DNA of 64,000 nt from Ignavibacterium sp. (GTDB taxonomy: Bacteria; Bacteroidota; Ignavibacteria; Ignavibacteriales; Ignavibacteriaceae), in contig JAVSMP010000001.1 of NCBI GenBank assembly GCA_032027145.1, positions 434,001 through 498,000 of the forward strand, given 5' to 3'. Below the pieces are notes generated by a model. The model did not search any database, was not told the DNA's origin, and worked only from the letters and a program-made list of their open reading frames with translations. Positions 29,063-37,396 of the stretch are shown piece after piece. Both the position numbers and the translations under genes were made by a program. Position 1 is the first letter of the stretch; each line of letters starts with the position of its first letter.

Positions 29063-29923
29063 TTATTTTTCTGATAAGCGTTCTCTATTATCAAAGTAAC
29101 CGATAAATTTATATGTGATATAAATTAAGTAGTGAAGTGAATTCCTTACTAATAAAAAGAGCAAGCCTTTTTTCCGATAATACTTATAAGAATTCAACTC
29201 TATATTTTTTTTCCTTGCAAGATATTTCAGACTCTTTTCCTTGCTAATCCAATCCGAAGAGAATTGATTTTCATGTATGCGATAATAAACATGAACTCTT
29301 GGAATAAAATGAATACTATGATCTTTACTTACTTCCAGCCATAGACCATAATCTTCCAGTTTATCGTCAGGATCTTCATCAAATCCGCCAGCTTCTTCAA
29401 ACGCTTTTTTCCGAATTAATACCGACGAAAGAGGAATTGTATTTCCTATCTTAATCAGATCTTCTCTATTTCGTGCAGCACGAAATGGAAGCGGCAAAAG
29501 CTCAAACATTTCAGAAAAAAAATTTACTTTACCAAATGTAAAGCACATTGAATAGACTAATGAAATCTGAGTATTATTAATTAAATAATTTAATTGATAG
29601 TCTAATTTATCCTTAGTCCATAAATCATCAGCATCAAGAAAGGCAATGAAATCTCCTGAGGATTTTTTAACACCATAATTCCGTGGAACTGAAGGTCTGC
29701 CGGCATGCTCTAAAATAAAAATTTTAATTCGTGTATCACCCTGTGCTAACTTTTCAACAAGTTTTATCGTCTTGTCAGTTGATCCATCATCAACAAAGAT
29801 TATTTCATAATTTTGATAAGTCTGATTCAATACAGACTTGATTGTCTGCTCAATGAATTCCTCGCAATTATAACCGGGAATAATAACCGAAACCAATGGT
29901 TGATTTTTCAAGGCATCAGACAT
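29063..29923 (-). CDS. Glycosyltransferase family 2
   Basis: A 286-residue GT-A fold glycosyltransferase. The nucleotide-sugar domain opens with VSVIIPGYNCEEFIEQ and FVDDGSTDKT, and the metal-binding DxD-type site is in FLDADDLW. The C-terminal part (about 235-275) is basic and partly hydrophobic, suggesting attachment to the membrane surface. The role in the operon is addition of one sugar to the growing repeat unit. The gene directly follows the DUF268 gene with no gap. Confidence 0.95.
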   Translation of the reverse strand: MSDALKNQPLVSVIIPGYNCEEFIEQTIKSVLNQTYQNYEIIFVDDGSTDKTIKLVEKLAQGDTRIKIFILEHAGRPSVPRNYGVKKSSGDFIAFLDADDLWTKDKLDYQLNYLINNTQISLVYSMCFTFGKVNFFSEMFELLPLPFRAARNREDLIKIGNTIPLSSVLIRKKAFEEAGGFDEDPDDKLEDYGLWLEVSKDHSIHFIPRVHVYYRIHENQFSSDWISKEKSLKYLARKKNIELNSYKYYRKKGLLFLLVRNSLHYLIYITYKFIGYFDNRERLSEK

Positions 29924-30697
29924 TTATTTTTTTATTAATTCAAAAATTCCACAGCCGTAACTGCAGTAAAAATTATTTTGAATATTCTTTTCCGACAATT
30001 CAACAGAGATATGCAGTTTATTATTATCATCTATATATGAAAATTTTTCTATGATAAAATTTTCTTCAATCAGCTCAATAAGATATTTAACTGAAAATAC
30101 TCTGTGTGCATCAAATTCAATTCTTTGAGGACCTATTAAAGTGGAGAGATAAAGTCTGCCGTTTTTCTTAAGCATATTAGTTATGTTTTGTAGTCCCTTT
30201 AAATGACCGTTTACATCAACAGGATCGCCGTATCTGCCAAGTCCAAAATGCTCAATAGTATGTAAACAACTAACTGAATCACAATAATCGAGTAAGTTAA
30301 AATCTGCAGCCATAAGATCAGCTCTTATAAAAGAAACATTAGGAATATTTCCTTTAATTTCTCTTATATCAATAACTTCAATTTCTCTAAATGATGCCAC
30401 ATGAGTTACAAATCCGTCTATTCTTGAACCAATATCTACATGTTTTACAGAAAGATTATTGAATACTCTTTGGGCTACATAAAGATCCTGATAAAAATAA
30501 TGCAATGGAAAAGAGCCGCTTGTATCAAATCTATCCGTTAACTGCGGATAGAGTTTTGCAATTTTAAATGGTGCGTTAGTTGTTTTTAATTGTTTTTTTA
30601 ACAAGGCTTTGTTTTTAATATAAACCGGAAATCCTTTTAATAAATAAAACAGGTTTTTAGGATATAGACCGGATTCTTTTAATAAGATAGTAAACAT
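29924..30697 (-). CDS. DUF268 protein, methyltransferase-like
   Basis: A 257-residue cytoplasmic protein of the DUF268 family, often found in polysaccharide loci. A Rossmann-like core similar to class I methyltransferases is visible: HVDIGSRIDGFV as a possible SAM-loop, EVIDIRE at the next strand, then DSVSCLHTIEHFGLGRYGD. No activity is established for the family. The start at 30697 is chosen because it clears the upstream fkbM-like gene; an extended ATG at 30772 would overlap that gene by 68 bases. The gene abuts the GT2 gene. Confidence 0.85.
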   Translation of the reverse strand: MFTILLKESGLYPKNLFYLLKGFPVYIKNKALLKKQLKTTNAPFKIAKLYPQLTDRFDTSGSFPLHYFYQDLYVAQRVFNNLSVKHVDIGSRIDGFVTHVASFREIEVIDIREIKGNIPNVSFIRADLMAADFNLLDYCDSVSCLHTIEHFGLGRYGDPVDVNGHLKGLQNITNMLKKNGRLYLSTLIGPQRIEFDAHRVFSVKYLIELIEENFIIEKFSYIDDNNKLHISVELSEKNIQNNFYCSYGCGIFELIKK

Positions 30698-30704
30698 GTA
30701 AAAA

Positions 30705-31508
30705 TTAATTAGTTTCGAGTGTTGCAATAAAATTTGTTGTTCTAAATTGTTCGTATATCTCTTTATAACCATTCATAGGAACCAGAAAAGAAGATGGTGT
30801 AATACGATAGATTTTCATTTTATATTCTTTAAAGAAATAATAAAAATCTCTGTAATAGGTTTTAGTATCAATATTAGACCCACCAAACTCAAAACTAACA
30901 AGCTTAATTTTTTTATTACTAAACATATCCGCCCCTCCTATTAAAACATCCAACTCGTGTCCTTCTACATCAATTTTAAGTAAGTCTATACTTTCAATGT
31001 TCTTATTTTGACAATAATTATCTAAAGTATCCACCAGAATATCTTCAGAATAATCAAAATTAATATTAAAATGTTCGAGCTTCCTTTTAGTAAGTGATGC
31101 GAGTCCGGATCCTGCAAAATCATAAAACAAACTGGATTTTTTCTTTTCTTTCCCGAATGCAAAATTATTTAAGTAAATATTTTCGCCAGGTTTAATATTC
31201 TTTTCTAACTCTTTGAAAGTAGTTCTTGATGGTTCAAAACTATGCAGTTCATAATCCAATTTACCGGTTAGTTCAGATATCATCAGATTACTGAACAGCC
31301 CGACATTTGCACCAACATCAAAAATAACTGTTTTATTTTTTTTAGAATGTAATATCTGCTTTACTAAAACTAATTCTCCGCTTTCTTTAACATTTGTTCC
31401 CGCACCGATACCCATCAGATAACTTGAGACTTCAAGATTCTTCCTCAATAATTTCTGAGCTAAGAAATTACCAGTCAATCGTATTGCAATATTTTTTAAT
31501 ACTCTCAT
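30705..31508 (-). CDS. FkbM family methyltransferase
   Basis: A 267-residue class I SAM-dependent methyltransferase. Family motifs are FDVGANVGLFSN (SAM-binding glycine loop), HSFEPSRTTFKEL, LNNFAFG, and LLKIDVEGHELDVL, the FkbM signature. These enzymes O-methylate sugars or polyketides; in a surface polysaccharide operon the likely substrate is a sugar hydroxyl of the repeat unit. It lies 7 bases after the CgeB-like gene and 7 bases before the DUF268 gene. The N-terminal 60 residues are less conserved. Confidence 0.93.
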   Translation of the reverse strand: MRVLKNIAIRLTGNFLAQKLLRKNLEVSSYLMGIGAGTNVKESGELVLVKQILHSKKNKTVIFDVGANVGLFSNLMISELTGKLDYELHSFEPSRTTFKELEKNIKPGENIYLNNFAFGKEKKKSSLFYDFAGSGLASLTKRKLEHFNINFDYSEDILVDTLDNYCQNKNIESIDLLKIDVEGHELDVLIGGADMFSNKKIKLVSFEFGGSNIDTKTYYRDFYYFFKEYKMKIYRITPSSFLVPMNGYKEIYEQFRTTNFIATLETN

Positions 31509-31515
31509 TGTCTTG

Positions 31516-32529
31516 TTATTCCAGCACCTTTTTAATGAGGTTATCTAAATATTGAATTGACGAATGATCGGTTAAAGATCTCTTATATCCGGCTTCTGCA
31601 ATTGAATTTCTCAATGAATCATTATTAAGAAAAAAATTAATTTCATCAGCAAGATGATTAACGCTTTCAAACACAGCAATTTCTTTATCAATTTCATAAA
31701 TCAAATTTAATCCGGGAACAAAATAACTTAACTGGAAAGCACCGCAGGCATTAATTTCAAAATGTCTGCCTTTAACCTGTTCTTTATTTTTTTTCAGAAG
31801 TAATAATTCCTTCCAATCTTTAATTGAAAAGGCTGAATGCAAAAGATATTTTACATCATAATATACTGCATTTGAAAGATTAAGGTTGATTTTACTTTGA
31901 TTAAAAATTCTTACAACATCATCCTGTGAAACCCATTTGCCATACTTGCCCCAATTTCTTCCATATACATTTACATTGATGCCTTTTTTCCTAAGTGAAT
32001 CGATAATCCATCTTCTGAAAGGACTATAATTACCAACGAATGATACATCATAGCATTTTTCAAGATCAAGTTTTTTATAAATATCAGGATTAAATCCAAA
32101 AGGCGAATAAATTACGTTTGTTATATTATCAAGCAAATATTTCTGATAAGTATAATAATCCGGCGTAGAGAAGTAGTTGAAATACTTCCTCCAGTGTTTT
32201 GCAAACTCTACCCTCCACGGATCATCAATAAAATAAGAAATTGTTTTTGTATAATCTCTTAGTGAAGATATTGTGTCTTCATCGAATTCATTTTCAAACA
32301 AAGCAAACAAAGCAAAATCTGGTTTCTCATCTATAACAATTTCTTTTAGCTTCTTGTTCATACCACTCCTACCAAGTGATTTGAGTTCAGAAAAGAAATC
32401 AAATAAAATCACATTACTTTGTTTTAGAAGAGAACAAACCGGCAAATAAATGTTATTATACTCAAAAGAATAACCTCTAGATTCAACTCCATAATCATAT
32501 TTAAGAATTGCAATAAGTGCTTTAGACAT
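31516..32529 (-). CDS. CgeB-like glycosyltransferase
   Basis: A 337-residue protein of the CgeB / glycosyltransferase group 1_2 family. The donor-site half carries SFVGNYSPFRRW, VYGRNWGKYG and KGRHFEINACGAFQLS, which are typical of spore-coat CgeB and related transferases that decorate surface glycans. The first 140 residues match the less conserved acceptor domain. It follows the flippase gene by 5 bases. Its substrate is unknown, but the position suggests modification of the same exopolysaccharide. Confidence 0.88.
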   Translation of the reverse strand: MSKALIAILKYDYGVESRGYSFEYNNIYLPVCSLLKQSNVILFDFFSELKSLGRSGMNKKLKEIVIDEKPDFALFALFENEFDEDTISSLRDYTKTISYFIDDPWRVEFAKHWRKYFNYFSTPDYYTYQKYLLDNITNVIYSPFGFNPDIYKKLDLEKCYDVSFVGNYSPFRRWIIDSLRKKGINVNVYGRNWGKYGKWVSQDDVVRIFNQSKINLNLSNAVYYDVKYLLHSAFSIKDWKELLLLKKNKEQVKGRHFEINACGAFQLSYFVPGLNLIYEIDKEIAVFESVNHLADEINFFLNNDSLRNSIAEAGYKRSLTDHSSIQYLDNLIKKVLE

Positions 32530-32534
32530 AATAA

Positions 32535-33848
32535 TTAATTTATTTTTAATATTCTTTTATTAACTAATGAAATATAAAAAACATAGATTACACCTATAAC
32601 CAAAATCGAGTATGCAATTCCCTGAAAACCAAAATTTGAAATAAATAACACATTTAATCCAACAGACCCAATACCAATGATTAATTTAGGTGCAATATAT
32701 TTTTGAGGTTTACTAAGTCCTAGACCAAGCAGAGTTTGTGTTTGTCCTGTATAAAACAAACCCGTGCCTAAAGCTAATAATGGGAGAACTTTCCAATACA
32801 TTGAATAATTATTACTGCTTACTAACACTATTATTTTGTCTCCCCATAAAATTGTTAAAAGAGTGGCGATTAAAGTAATTGAGAAAACAAGCAGTGTACT
32901 TATCTTAATATAGGTGTAGCCAGTATCTACATTCTCTTTATTATTAATATCAGCAAATTGTTTGAAAATGATTGGAGCGGCAAACTCATTAATGATATTA
33001 TTTGGAATAACTATTAAAGCATTGACTATCGCTATCATAATTGCATAAATGCCGACTTCTTTAACAGATAAAACAGCGTTAATTATCCACTTTTCTCCAT
33101 TCATTTGAAACCAGCCGGCAATAGCCCAGATTAAAAAAGGTGATACATATATCAGAACTGTTCTGATCATCTTTTTTTGTATATCATTCTGATTTACTTC
33201 GGTAATTTTTATCGGGTCATACTTGCTGAATGTATATATTTTAATAAATACTATAGAAAGCGAAATACAACCAAAGGTGAGTAATATGTTAAATAATTCC
33301 AGATTGTTTTTTTTTAACAGTATTACCACAATAATAATCATCAATATTTTTTCTAAAGCCTGTAAAAGGGAATTTTCTCTTCTTTTTCTGATTAAATTCA
33401 AAATAGAATTGAAAAACTCACTGACTTTAGAAACTATTATAAATAGTCCTGAAATCAATAAGAATAGACTGTTATAAAATTCATTTTTAAAGGGAGACAG
33501 CAGTGAAGTAATAATAGTTATAATAATAAAAATCAGGATTGAAATTTTTAAGAATCTATACATTAATAATACAAAGTGACTTCTTTGATTCAGGTTTTCG
33601 TAGTGATAATAATATCTAAGAAACCCCTGTAAAAATGAACTATAAAACAATCCTAACAGAGCAGAAATCGTTAATATCAGAGTATAAACTCCATATTGTT
33701 CCGGACCAATTTTGGAAATAAATTTTATTATTATAAAGCCAAGAAATAAATTTATTGTTTGTCCCAATGCTACCCAGGCAATTTCAGCTGCAGATTTTCG
33801 GGAGACTTTTAATAACAATAAGGAAATGATTTTCCGTATTTCTTTCAT
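32535..33848 (-). CDS. Oligosaccharide flippase (Wzx-like), first gene of the operon
   Basis: A 437-residue integral membrane protein with about 12 to 14 transmembrane helices and the pattern of the MOP flippase superfamily; it should move lipid-linked repeat units across the inner membrane. The ATG at 33848 (MKEIRK) places the first helix (IAWVALGQTINLFLGFIIIKF) near residue 25 as usual. In-frame ATGs at 33914 and beyond would add a basic N-terminus and approach or cross the divergent gene's start at 33955, so they are less likely. No strong ribosome binding site distinguishes them. Leads a tightly spaced eight-gene operon. Confidence 0.87.
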   Translation of the reverse strand: MKEIRKIISLLLLKVSRKSAAEIAWVALGQTINLFLGFIIIKFISKIGPEQYGVYTLILTISALLGLFYSSFLQGFLRYYYHYENLNQRSHFVLLMYRFLKISILIFIIITIITSLLSPFKNEFYNSLFLLISGLFIIVSKVSEFFNSILNLIRKRRENSLLQALEKILMIIIVVILLKKNNLELFNILLTFGCISLSIVFIKIYTFSKYDPIKITEVNQNDIQKKMIRTVLIYVSPFLIWAIAGWFQMNGEKWIINAVLSVKEVGIYAIMIAIVNALIVIPNNIINEFAAPIIFKQFADINNKENVDTGYTYIKISTLLVFSITLIATLLTILWGDKIIVLVSSNNYSMYWKVLPLLALGTGLFYTGQTQTLLGLGLSKPQKYIAPKLIIGIGSVGLNVLFISNFGFQGIAYSILVIGVIYVFYISLVNKRILKIN

Positions 33849-33954
33849 TTTTTCTAAAGATGTATCTATTATGTCTTTAAATTTAGTAAAAAATCTTTGT
33901 TTATTTTTACACATTAAAGATAAAGTAGATGTGTAATTATTTCGGTTACTATAT

Positions 33955-35328
33955 TTGAAAACTCTAAGACTTAAATATTTTTTTTCTGATCTCTTTAATT
34001 TCAAAAATGCTTCCCGTTCAGAGAAAGCAAAAAAGAACATCATACTTCTTTTTATCTTACAAGTATTCAATTTCTTTTCAATAATGGCATTGGTACCTGT
34101 TTCAATAGCTTATTTGGGAAATGTAGAATATGGAATCTGGTTAACCTTAGCTTCAATTCTTAGCTGGTTAATTAATTTGGACTTTGGTATTGGAAATGGA
34201 TTAAGGAATAAACTTGCAGAATCGTTAGCATTAAATGATTTAAAATTAGCACGTATCTATGTAAGTACAGCTTATATTGTGTTTTCCATCGGAATTACTT
34301 TTGCATTTTTAATTTATTTGGCTGTGCATGGAATGCTAAATTGGGCTTCTATACTTCAAGCACCTTTAGATTATGCTAATCTATTAAATACTTTGGTTCT
34401 TTGGATTATAGTTTTATTTCTGGTGCAGTTTTTACTTAAACTGCTCACTTCAATTATTAATGCTGACCAGCGTCCAGCATTAAATGGAGTATTAAGTCTA
34501 TCAATCAACGCTTTGATATTATTAGCTGTATTTATCCTTTCACAAACAACCCAAAAGTCTTTTGTTGCTTTTGCAATAGTGTCAAGCGGTGTTCCTGTAC
34601 TCGTTCTCTTTGCTGCATCATTTTTTTTGTTTTCAGGTCATTATAAAAACATATCTCCTTCAATCAGATTTATTGATTTTAAGTATTCATCAAATCTTGT
34701 AAAACTCGGAATGCAGTTTTTTATAATTCAAATTTCAGGTTTAATTGTTTTTACGACTGACAATATAATTATCGCTCAATTGTTTGGTCCGGAGCAGGTT
34801 GTTATTTATAACATTGCATATAAATATTTTTATATGATTCCGCTTGTATTCAATGTAGTGTTAGCCCCTTTCTGGTCTGCTTTTACCGAAGCTTACGTAA
34901 AAAAAGAATACAGCTGGATACGAAATGCAGTACAAAAATTATTATTAATCTGGGCATTACTTTCTTTTATTGCTGTTCTGATGATTATAATATCCAACAT
35001 AGTTTATAGTATCTGGGTAGGTTCAGAAATGCAGGTACCATTTATTCTTTCAGTCTTTACCGGAGCTTTTGTAATAATTGCAAACTGGAATAATATATTT
35101 GCTTATTTTATAAATGGAGTCGGTAAAATTCGAATCGCTTTATATTATTCAATATTCACAGCACTATTAAACATACCTCTGTCAATTTTACTAGCTAAAC
35201 AATTCGGACTTGGTATTTCGGGAGTAATACTTGCAACAAATATTTGTTTGATTATTGCATCTGTCTGGTCACCAGTTCAATATTATAAGATTATTAACAA
35301 TAATGCATCAGGAATTTGGAATAAATAA
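33955..35328 (+). CDS. Second oligosaccharide flippase / polysaccharide biosynthesis protein
   Basis: A 457-residue membrane protein of the MOP flippase superfamily, with about 12 transmembrane helices beginning KKNIILLFILQVF. It starts with TTG; no upstream ATG is in frame, and the next ATG (inside the first helix) would destroy that helix. It faces the other flippase head to head with about 106 bases between starts, and the two are not close duplicates. It may serve a different glycan or be a duplicate route for the same one. The following 174 bases hold no gene and lead to nadK. Confidence 0.85.
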   Translation: MKTLRLKYFFSDLFNFKNASRSEKAKKNIILLFILQVFNFFSIMALVPVSIAYLGNVEYGIWLTLASILSWLINLDFGIGNGLRNKLAESLALNDLKLARIYVSTAYIVFSIGITFAFLIYLAVHGMLNWASILQAPLDYANLLNTLVLWIIVLFLVQFLLKLLTSIINADQRPALNGVLSLSINALILLAVFILSQTTQKSFVAFAIVSSGVPVLVLFAASFFLFSGHYKNISPSIRFIDFKYSSNLVKLGMQFFIIQISGLIVFTTDNIIIAQLFGPEQVVIYNIAYKYFYMIPLVFNVVLAPFWSAFTEAYVKKEYSWIRNAVQKLLLIWALLSFIAVLMIIISNIVYSIWVGSEMQVPFILSVFTGAFVIIANWNNIFAYFINGVGKIRIALYYSIFTALLNIPLSILLAKQFGLGISGVILATNICLIIASVWSPVQYYKIINNNASGIWNK

Positions 35329-35502
35329 GTAAAATTCATTTAAAGAAATAATTAAAAATCTGAATTTATTAAATCATAAATTTTAGTAATGTCTGTATAA
35401 AACTGAACTTAATGATTAAGCTGTTATTGCAAATATTATAAACAATTTTATCATTAAATAATTGTAAGTTTACTCAATCAATTTTTTGACAAGAGCAGAA
35501 AA

Positions 35503-36387
35503 ATGTTAATTGGAATTATTGCCAATACCACAAAAGAAAAAGTCTTTGATGTAGTTTCATCCTTTCTTGCAAAGCTAAAAAAGAATAATATTAATTATCT
35601 CTTAACCAAATCACTGTTTGAAGAACAAGGTAAGCTTAAAATTGGACAAAATAAAAATTTTGCTGATGATGATATAGAAATCTATAAAGAAAGCGATATT
35701 ATAATTTCAATTGGCGGAGATGGAACAATGCTCGCTACAGCCTTTAATGCGCAGTTTTATGATAAACCTGTCCTTGGTGTAAATCTTGGTAAGCTTGGCT
35801 TTTTAGCTGAGGTAAATATTGAACAAATGGATAAAGTAATTTCTGATCTGAAAAATGGTAATTATAAAATTGAAGAGCGAATGTTAATTTCAGGTGATGT
35901 CGTTGGATATAAATCAGAAAAATTTTATGCAATAAATGATATTGTTATTGATAAAGGCGGCTGGGCAAAAATGATTGAATTAACTATCCGGATAGATGAT
36001 GAATATGTTACAACTCTTTCGGCTGATGGTTTAATTATAGCAACACCAACCGGTTCAACTGGATATTCGATTTCTGTTGGCGGACCTATAGTATCTCCAA
36101 AGACAGATGTAATCACAATTGCCCCAATATCACCACATAGCCTTACTGTTAGACCGTTAGTTCTTCCGGGAAATCAGGAAATATTAATTAAAGCTGATTC
36201 ACTTCACACAGCAATTAAAGTAAATTGTGACGGGCAAAGATCATATTCTTTTCCACCTCCATTGGAAATTAAAATTAAGAAAACCGACAAAACATTAAAA
36301 CTGATTCATACTTCAGTAACAACTTATTTTGAAACACTCCGTAATAAACTTATGTGGGGGATTGATCTAAGAAATAAAAAAGATTAA
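35503..36387 (+). CDS. nadK: NAD kinase
   Basis: A 294-residue cytoplasmic kinase that phosphorylates NAD+ to NADP+. The family signatures are visible: SIGGDGTML (the GGDGT active-site motif, near residue 73), VNLGKLGFLAE, and the conserved TPTGSTGYSISVGGPI NAD-binding loop, then SPHSLTVRPLV. Length matches the bacterial type. It stands alone, followed by two palindromic dispersed repeats rather than a classical terminator. Confidence 0.97.
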   Translation: MLIGIIANTTKEKVFDVVSSFLAKLKKNNINYLLTKSLFEEQGKLKIGQNKNFADDDIEIYKESDIIISIGGDGTMLATAFNAQFYDKPVLGVNLGKLGFLAEVNIEQMDKVISDLKNGNYKIEERMLISGDVVGYKSEKFYAINDIVIDKGGWAKMIELTIRIDDEYVTTLSADGLIIATPTGSTGYSISVGGPIVSPKTDVITIAPISPHSLTVRPLVLPGNQEILIKADSLHTAIKVNCDGQRSYSFPPPLEIKIKKTDKTLKLIHTSVTTYFETLRNKLMWGIDLRNKKD

Positions 36388-36394
36388 ATCTTTT

Positions 36395-36470
36395 GTCACA
36401 CGGAGCGAAGTAGAAGTGTGACGCAATGTTATATTTATTAATTGTCATCCTTCATCTTCGCTCAGGATGA
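36395..36470. repeat. Two adjacent GAGCGAAG-type palindromic repeats
   Basis: First unit: GTCACAC (36395-36401) pairs with GTGTGAC (36416-36422) around GGAGCGAAGTAGAA. Second unit: TCATCCT (36445-36451) pairs with AGGATGA (36464-36470) around a core that reads GAGCGAAGATGAA on the other strand. Both share the core GAGCGAAG and belong to the same short-repeat family, in opposite orientation. They lie between nadK and the thioredoxin-like gene. A third relative is at 49993-50020. Confidence 0.75.
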
Positions 36471-36487
36471 TAGATGAAGAAAAAAAT

Positions 36488-36991
36488 ATGTTCAGATATC
36501 TTATTCCAATTGCAATCATAATTACCACTATCCAAATATTTTCTCAGGATTACAAAATTATTCCCGATGAAAAAACCGGAGAGCCTTTAATCCTCGGCTA
36601 CTGCCCTGTAAGTGAAATGAATGATTCTGTTTTTAACAATACCTGGTCTGAAGAATTCAAAAACTATCAGCCGGATTATGAAACTCTTGATAGACTTGAA
36701 GGCAAACTTGATCAGATAATTATCACAATAGTTTTCCGTTCAACCTGCAGCGATAGCAGGGAACAGTTGCCAAGATTATTTAAAATCCTTAGTGAACTTA
36801 ATTACGATTTAAACTCTATTACTTTAATTGGAGTTGACCGTGAAAAGAAAGGTTTATCAAACGAAGCAGAAGGGCTTGAAATAGAATTCGTTCCAACAAT
36901 TATTTTTTACAAAGACGGTAGTGAGATCGGCAGAATAGTTGAAACACCCGCAGAGAGTTTAGAGAAAGATTTGTTGAAGATGATATTTTAA
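36488..36991 (+). CDS. Exported thioredoxin-like protein
   Basis: A 167-residue exported protein. A signal peptide (residues 1-20, ending IFSQ) is followed by a thioredoxin-like fold: a beta strand IITIVFRSTCSDSREQLPRL, then LITLIGVDREKKG-type strand and EFVPTIIFYKDGSEIGRI, where the cis-proline VPT is seen. Only one cysteine stands at the active-site position (STCSDSR rather than CxxC), so a simple disulfide oxidoreductase role is doubtful. The start at 36488 is preferred to the upstream ATG at 36467 because it gives the signal peptide. Possible role is periplasmic thiol chemistry; unproven. Confidence 0.82.
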   Translation: MFRYLIPIAIIITTIQIFSQDYKIIPDEKTGEPLILGYCPVSEMNDSVFNNTWSEEFKNYQPDYETLDRLEGKLDQIIITIVFRSTCSDSREQLPRLFKILSELNYDLNSITLIGVDREKKGLSNEAEGLEIEFVPTIIFYKDGSEIGRIVETPAESLEKDLLKMIF

Positions 36992-37026
36992 TAATTATTA
37001 GTTAAAAAGAGTACAATTCTAAAACT

Positions 37027-37359
37027 CATCACAAAAGAAGCATAAGATTAAAAGAATACGACTATACAAATCCCAATTAGTACTAGGTTACCTTCTGCGC
37101 ATATAACCGGGAATATTTATTTGGTGAAGTTAGGAACAACAATATGGTTCCAAATAATTATGGTAAAATTGTAAGTGATTGTTGGCTTAGTATTCCGGAT
37201 CATTTTTATTCCGCAGAATTAGATGACTTTAATATTATGCCTAACCATGGACATTGAATAATTATATTAAACAGTAGAGACAGGGCATGCCATGTTCCTA
37301 CTACAACCCAAAAGAAAAAATTTGGTAATCCATTAAAGTGGAAATCAGATGAATATTAA
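37027..37359 (+). pseudogene. Decayed REP-associated tyrosine transposase (RAYT, Y1/HUH type)
   Basis: One reading frame (starting at 37027) matches the N-terminal two thirds of RAYT transposases: RSIRLKEYDY, VTFCAYNREYLFGEV, NYGKIVSDCWLSIPDHF, then the metal-binding HUH region NIMPNHGH, then a KKFGNPLKW segment. The frame is kept for 111 codons but carries internal stops at 37078-37080, 37084-37086 and 37255-37257. The catalytic tyrosine region at the C-terminus is gone. RAYTs mobilise REP palindromes, and REP-like hairpins are present at 48104-48219. The remnant ends just before the kamA terminator. Confidence 0.85.
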
Positions 37360-37363
37360 TAAT

Positions 37364-37392
37364 CAAAAAACCCCGATTCGCATCGGGGTTTT
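37364..37392. terminator. Bidirectional terminator after kamA
   Basis: CCCCGAT (37371-37377) pairs with ATCGGGG (37382-37388), loop TCGC. A run of A precedes and a run of T follows, so it works in both directions. On the minus strand it lies just past the kamA stop. Confidence 0.9.
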
Positions 37393-37396
37393 GTTT

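Noticed and set aside
33849-34070. 74-residue N-terminal extension on the operon flippase
   Set aside because: Its upper part would overlap the start of the divergent flippase gene, and the extension has no membrane segment.
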